A stretch of DNA of 5,253 nucleotides, taken from the NCBI GenBank assembly GCA_938003555.1, contig CALKXN010000026.1, forward strand, positions 1 through 5,253, read 5' to 3'. How positions within the stretch are numbered: the stretch's first letter is position 1; every line of letters begins with the position of its first letter. The notes below the pieces were generated by a model. The model had not been told where the DNA came from, searched no databases, and saw only the letters and a list, made by a program, of their open reading frames with translations. The position numbers were made by a program, and so were the translations under genes. Below are positions 5,235 to 5,253 of this stretch, piece by piece. Source of the DNA: an uncultured Robiginitomaculum sp. GTDB lineage: Bacteria; Pseudomonadota; Alphaproteobacteria; Caulobacterales; Maricaulaceae.

Positions 5235-5253
5235 CAAGAGTAATTAAGTGCAG

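Noticed and set aside
5235..5253. A possible start of a further gene (GTG at 5248 behind AAGAG)
   Set aside because: Only two codons are in the window, so there is nothing to support it.

Overview
The window looks like chromosomal DNA of an alphaproteobacterium of moderate GC content, possibly a marine or aquatic one. The support is the alphaproteobacterial style of the NAD kinase, a DmdC-type acyl-CoA dehydrogenase, a class I cytochrome c with an anchor-like N-terminus, and TTAA-N7-TTAA and TTAACCAT motifs matching the binding sites of the alphaproteobacterial cell-cycle regulator CtrA. The lineage is inferred; no rRNA or other taxonomic marker is present.

Layout. Positions 1-3833 hold five genes, all on the minus strand: the first 51 codons of an unrecognised gene that runs off the left edge; a 56-residue basic and hydrophobic small protein; a secreted glycine-zipper protein with a long Tyr/Gln/Ser/Pro-rich tail; a 587-residue acyl-CoA dehydrogenase; and a 97-residue glycine-rich small membrane protein. 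The glycine-zipper gene and the 97-residue gene each end at a clear intrinsic terminator, so the minus-strand genes look like separate transcription units rather than one operon. From 3834 the direction switches: a divergent intergenic region leads into a plus-strand pair, a cytochrome c and an NAD kinase (nadK) only 2 nt apart, probably co-transcribed and translationally coupled.

Functionally this is mostly housekeeping and envelope content: one fatty-acid or methylthio-acyl CoA oxidation enzyme, one electron carrier, the NADP-making kinase, and three small or secreted envelope proteins. The most interesting structure is regulatory. Three TTAA boxes lie exactly 11 bp apart upstream of the cytochrome c-nadK pair, and a perfect 13-bp inverted repeat built from two opposed TTAACCAT motifs lies upstream of the glycine-zipper gene. 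Both suggest CtrA control. I found no mobile element, CRISPR array, tRNA, rRNA or defence system, no sign of an undescribed multi-gene system, and no gene-free stretch longer than about 175 bases.
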